From: Petrimonas sp.
GTDB lineage: Bacteria; Bacteroidota; Bacteroidia; Bacteroidales; Dysgonomonadaceae
Length of the DNA stretch: 40,532 nucleotides
Assembly: GCA_012839475.1 (NCBI GenBank)
Contig: DUNG01000036.1
Location: 1 to 40,532 of the forward strand
Reading direction: 5' to 3'
The notes beneath the pieces are model-generated. The model had not been told where the DNA came from, made no database searches, and saw nothing but the letters and a program-made list of their open reading frames with translations. Positions 38,281-40,532 of this stretch are shown here, piece by piece (positions within the stretch are counted from its first letter, which is position 1; every line of letters begins with the position of its first letter). Made by a program: the position numbers and the translations under genes.

Positions 38281-39072
38281 ATGAACAACAATACATTTCA
38301 ATTCAAGAGAACAGGAAAGCTTATTGGCAGAACATTTCAGCAAAACGCCACAACAATGCGCAACACGGCATTAGTATTAGCAGCAATCCCCATCTTTTTC
38401 CTCCTTCTGGGCACATTAACCTCGGGCGAAGGAGCTTCACTGGGTGTTAGAGGCGAGATACTGACAATTTTAGTAGGCGTTTTTTTTGTTATATCCCCTT
38501 TCTTTTTTTACAAGCTATACAATCACCCTAAGAAAGGACTGCCTGAAGTGATGCTCCCCGCGTCGGTACTGGAAAAGTTCGTTGCCATGCAGGTGACCTG
38601 TATCATTGTTTTGCCACTCATGGCCATCCTGTTTTTCGGAGGAGTCGATGCGCTATTGACCGCCTTATTCCCAAATCTCCAAAGTGGTTATGCCATCGCC
38701 TATTTTTTCAACGACAAAGTTACGGAAGAGGCCTTTTTGATCATGTTCCTTACCTTGCAGGCCGTATTCTTTTGCAACCTGTTGTTTGTTAGGGGGAAAG
38801 TGTTTAAAACCATCGCGAGCTTCGTGGTTGTAAACATGCTTCTCTCAATCGTGCTGGTGTCATTGATAATGTTCATGGAATCATTGGGATTTTTCGATGA
38901 GATATCAGACGATGTACATATCAATTTAAACGAATACGATTTGTTTGGATTTTTCGGGGAAGAAAACCCTCTGGTCGTTTCCGGCTTCCTATTCAAGCTA
39001 TTCATGACGGTAGTTTTACCGATTATCTTCATGATCGGTTCATACCGACTAATGAAAACCAAAAGGTATTAA
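38281..39072 (+). CDS. ABC transporter membrane protein (permease)
   Basis: The protein has about six hydrophobic segments (TALVLAAIPIFFLLLGTL, ILTILVGVFFVISPFFFYKLY, FVAMQVTCIIVLPLMAILFF, FLIMFLTLQAVFFCNLLF, SFVVVNMLLSIVLVSLIMF, FKLFMTVVLPIIFMIGSYR), consistent with the transmembrane half of the ABC system encoded 5'. No close family name is recognised. The start is ambiguous: ATG at 38281 (MNNNTFQFKRTGKL) or at 38254, nine codons earlier. Its stop overlaps the next gene's start by one base (TAATG), so translation is coupled. Confidence 0.8.
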   Translation: MNNNTFQFKRTGKLIGRTFQQNATTMRNTALVLAAIPIFFLLLGTLTSGEGASLGVRGEILTILVGVFFVISPFFFYKLYNHPKKGLPEVMLPASVLEKFVAMQVTCIIVLPLMAILFFGGVDALLTALFPNLQSGYAIAYFFNDKVTEEAFLIMFLTLQAVFFCNLLFVRGKVFKTIASFVVVNMLLSIVLVSLIMFMESLGFFDEISDDVHINLNEYDLFGFFGEENPLVVSGFLFKLFMTVVLPIIFMIGSYRLMKTKRY

Positions 39073-39446
39073 TGATGATGAACTTTGACGAACATAAGCC
39101 CATCTACCTTCAGATATCGGACTCCATTTGCGAGAAAATACTCAATGACGAGTACGCTGAAGATGAACGCATTCCCTCCATCAGGGAGATGGGCGCACAG
39201 CTTGGCGTAAATCCCAATACCGTGATGCGCAGCTACGACTACCTGAAATCGCTCGACATCATTTACGACAAGCGGGGCGTGGGGTTTTTCGCCTCGCCCG
39301 ACGCAAAGAAAAGGGTGAAGAGCATGTATAAAAAAGAGTTCATGGAGACGGAGCTCCCGGTTATCGTGAAAAAAATAAACATGCTGGAGATTGACGTGGA
39401 TGAGTTAATGGCAAAAATAAGCAAGGAACTGGATATTAATAATTAG
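39072..39446 (+). CDS. GntR-family transcriptional regulator, YtrA subfamily
   Basis: The 124-residue protein has the GntR winged helix (HKPIYLQISDSICEKILNDE, RIPSIREMGAQLGVNPNTVMRSYDYLKS, KRGVGFFAS) and only a short C-terminal helical dimer region, which is the YtrA subfamily pattern. Such proteins repress ABC transporter operons and are released by a ligand or stress. Its own operon has a YtrA-like operator on the transcription start. Three consecutive ATG codons (39072, 39075, 39078) can start it; the first overlaps the permease stop. It is the third gene of the operon. Confidence 0.93.
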   Translation: MMMNFDEHKPIYLQISDSICEKILNDEYAEDERIPSIREMGAQLGVNPNTVMRSYDYLKSLDIIYDKRGVGFFASPDAKKRVKSMYKKEFMETELPVIVKKINMLEIDVDELMAKISKELDINN

Positions 39447-39450
39447 CAAC

Positions 39451-40479
39451 ATGCACCAACAGATAAACAGTCATCCGCGATTTACGAAAACCTCTTTTTT
39501 GAGAAGGCTGGAATTGGTTTTCGATGCCGACCGCTGGCAAGAGATATGGATGACCATCACCAGCAACAAGTCTCGCAGCTTCCTCACGGCATTTGGTGTT
39601 TTTTGGGGAATACTCATGCTCGTATTGATGGTGGGGGCAGGGAAAGCGTTAGAGACAGGTGTCATGTCGCAAGTGGAAGGGTTTGCAACCAACTCGGCCT
39701 TTTTCGCGGCAGAACCAACCTCCGAACCGTACAAAGGTTTTAGAAAAGGGCGTAATTGGAATATGACCAACAGCGACTTGCCGATTATCCGTCAGCGGGT
39801 GGAAGAGATGCAATATATCTCGCCCGTGCTTTTTGCAGGTGGCAATAACGGCGACGAAAATGTGGTACGAGGCGATAAGGGAGGTTCGTACCTGATAAAA
39901 GGATGTTATCCCGAATACAATTTGATCGAAACAAGCAAGATGTTGTACGGGCGATACGTGAACGATATCGATATCGCCGAGAAACGGAAAGTGTGCGTCA
40001 TTGGTGAGCGGGTATACGAGGTGCTCTTTCAACGCGAAGAAGATCCTGTAGGGAAACAGATTCGCGTAAATGGAATCTATTTCCAGGTTATCGGTGTAGC
40101 CCGAAGCACCTCGAACGTGAGGATTGGCGGGAGCACGGCCTTAACCGTTGTATTGCCGTTCACAACCATGCAACAGGCGTTTAACCAGGGAAACATCATT
40201 CACTTTCTGGCAGCCACCGCCAAGCCGGGGGTCGCCGTGAAAAGTGTTGAAGATAAAATCACCGAAATCTTGAAGCAGCAGCACCAAATTTCACCGGACG
40301 ATAAAGAGGCGGTTTTCACTATGAACATCGAAGAGGAATTCAAAATGTTCAACTACCTGGGCATCGGGATCGCCGCGCTTATCTGGATTGTCGGTCTCGG
40401 AACACTCCTCGCGGGAGCCATCGGCGTGAGTCCGAGACCGACAATCCAGGTAAGCGCGGCGATCCCGGTGCCCAGGTAG
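39451..40479 (+). CDS. MacB/FtsX-like ABC permease, truncated by a fold-back at the contig end
   Basis: The protein starts with a cytoplasmic amphipathic region, a first membrane helix (FLTAFGVFWGILMLVLMVGAG), a MacB-type periplasmic core domain (about 80-280; SPVLFAGGNNG, KVCVIGERVYEVLF, GIYFQVIGVARS) and the beginning of the second helix (YLGIGIAALIWIVGLGTLLAGAIGVS). MacB-like permeases drive periplasmic export with an ABC ATPase. Family members continue after GAIGVS with NIM-type residues and two more helices. Here the frame instead runs into the inverted copy of itself, so residues after Ser327 (PRPTIQVSAAIPVPR) are artefactual and the true gene continues outside the window. Confidence 0.85.
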   Translation: MHQQINSHPRFTKTSFLRRLELVFDADRWQEIWMTITSNKSRSFLTAFGVFWGILMLVLMVGAGKALETGVMSQVEGFATNSAFFAAEPTSEPYKGFRKGRNWNMTNSDLPIIRQRVEEMQYISPVLFAGGNNGDENVVRGDKGGSYLIKGCYPEYNLIETSKMLYGRYVNDIDIAEKRKVCVIGERVYEVLFQREEDPVGKQIRVNGIYFQVIGVARSTSNVRIGGSTALTVVLPFTTMQQAFNQGNIIHFLAATAKPGVAVKSVEDKITEILKQQHQISPDDKEAVFTMNIEEEFKMFNYLGIGIAALIWIVGLGTLLAGAIGVSPRPTIQVSAAIPVPR

Positions 40480-40532
40480 TTGAACATTTTGAATTCCTCT
40501 TCGATGTTCATAGTGAAAACCGCCTCTTTATC
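40300..40532. repeat. Terminal fold-back: 102-bp inverted repeat with 29-nt loop
   Basis: Bases 40300-40401 are repeated inverted at 40431-40532, the last base of the window, around loop 40402-40430. Only two positions differ (40364/40468 and 40382/40450), both T opposite G. The second arm replaces the expected continuation of the permease gene. The exact ending at the window edge suggests a hairpin or chimeric artefact rather than a genomic palindrome. Confidence 0.95.

Noticed and set aside
40432-40479. Last 15 codons of the permease frame
   Set aside because: They are the inverted copy of upstream coding sequence, not a genuine C-terminus.

Overview
The window looks like a contig from a member of the Bacteroidota, most likely Bacteroidales. 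The evidence is a SusC/SusD pair, lipoproteins with Bacteroidota-type lipoboxes, promoters of the TTG-N19/20-TAnnTTTG type instead of -35/-10 boxes, a fimbrillin-like protein, and an nrfHA operon with ccsBA-type cytochrome c assembly genes. The mix of esterases and glycosidases would suit a plant-fibre degrader such as Dysgonomonadaceae; that placement is inference only.

Layout. (1) 1-3600: an AT-rich, phase-variable type I restriction specificity locus. Two hsdS copies face each other around a tyrosine recombinase and share a perfect 33-bp inverted repeat (180-212 / 3564-3596) plus an 18-bp one (889-906 / 2855-2872). hsdM and hsdR are not in the window. (2) 3600-4500: the C-terminal winged-helix remnant of a COG2865-type regulator and a gene-poor stretch with one good promoter. 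(3) 4525-9011, plus strand: a large fimbrillin-like surface lipoprotein and a DUF418 membrane protein. (4) 9175-28761, minus strand: a polysaccharide utilization locus, in transcription order a multimodular GH3, two CE1 esterases, a GH97, two more CE1 esterases, a CE10-type carboxylesterase, a double-CE1 esterase, then SusC and SusD. It carries seven esterase catalytic domains and only two glycosidases, with no endo-xylanase and no local sensor. Its natural reading is removal of acyl groups (acetyl or hydroxycinnamoyl) and trimming of decorated hemicellulose oligosaccharides; the exact substrate cannot be read from sequence. (5) 28762-29537: a non-coding region with a leader containing an intrinsic terminator, a MITE-like element and a 63-bp-spaced direct repeat. 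(6) 29538-30161: a small lipoprotein. (7) 30378-36144, minus strand: nrfH, nrfA, ccsB/ResB-like, ccsA-like and a porin, divergent from a CRP/FNR-type regulator (36280-36963) across a shared intergenic palindrome. (8) 37360-40430, plus strand: an ABC transporter operon with a YtrA-type GntR regulator and a matching operator over its own start site, ending in a MacB/FtsX-like permease.

The last 233 bases are a near-perfect fold-back (102-bp arms, 29-nt loop) that cuts off the permease. This looks like an assembly or library artefact at the contig end, and the last 15 residues of that reading frame should not be trusted.

The most unusual points are the esterase-dense locus with Asp/Glu variation at the presumed catalytic acid, the terminator inside the GH3 leader, duplicated 3' tails behind both susD and the GH97 gene, the recombining hsdS pair in which the same target-recognition family sits in opposite slots, and two clean regulator/operator pairs (CRP-type at nrf, YtrA-type at the ABC operon).
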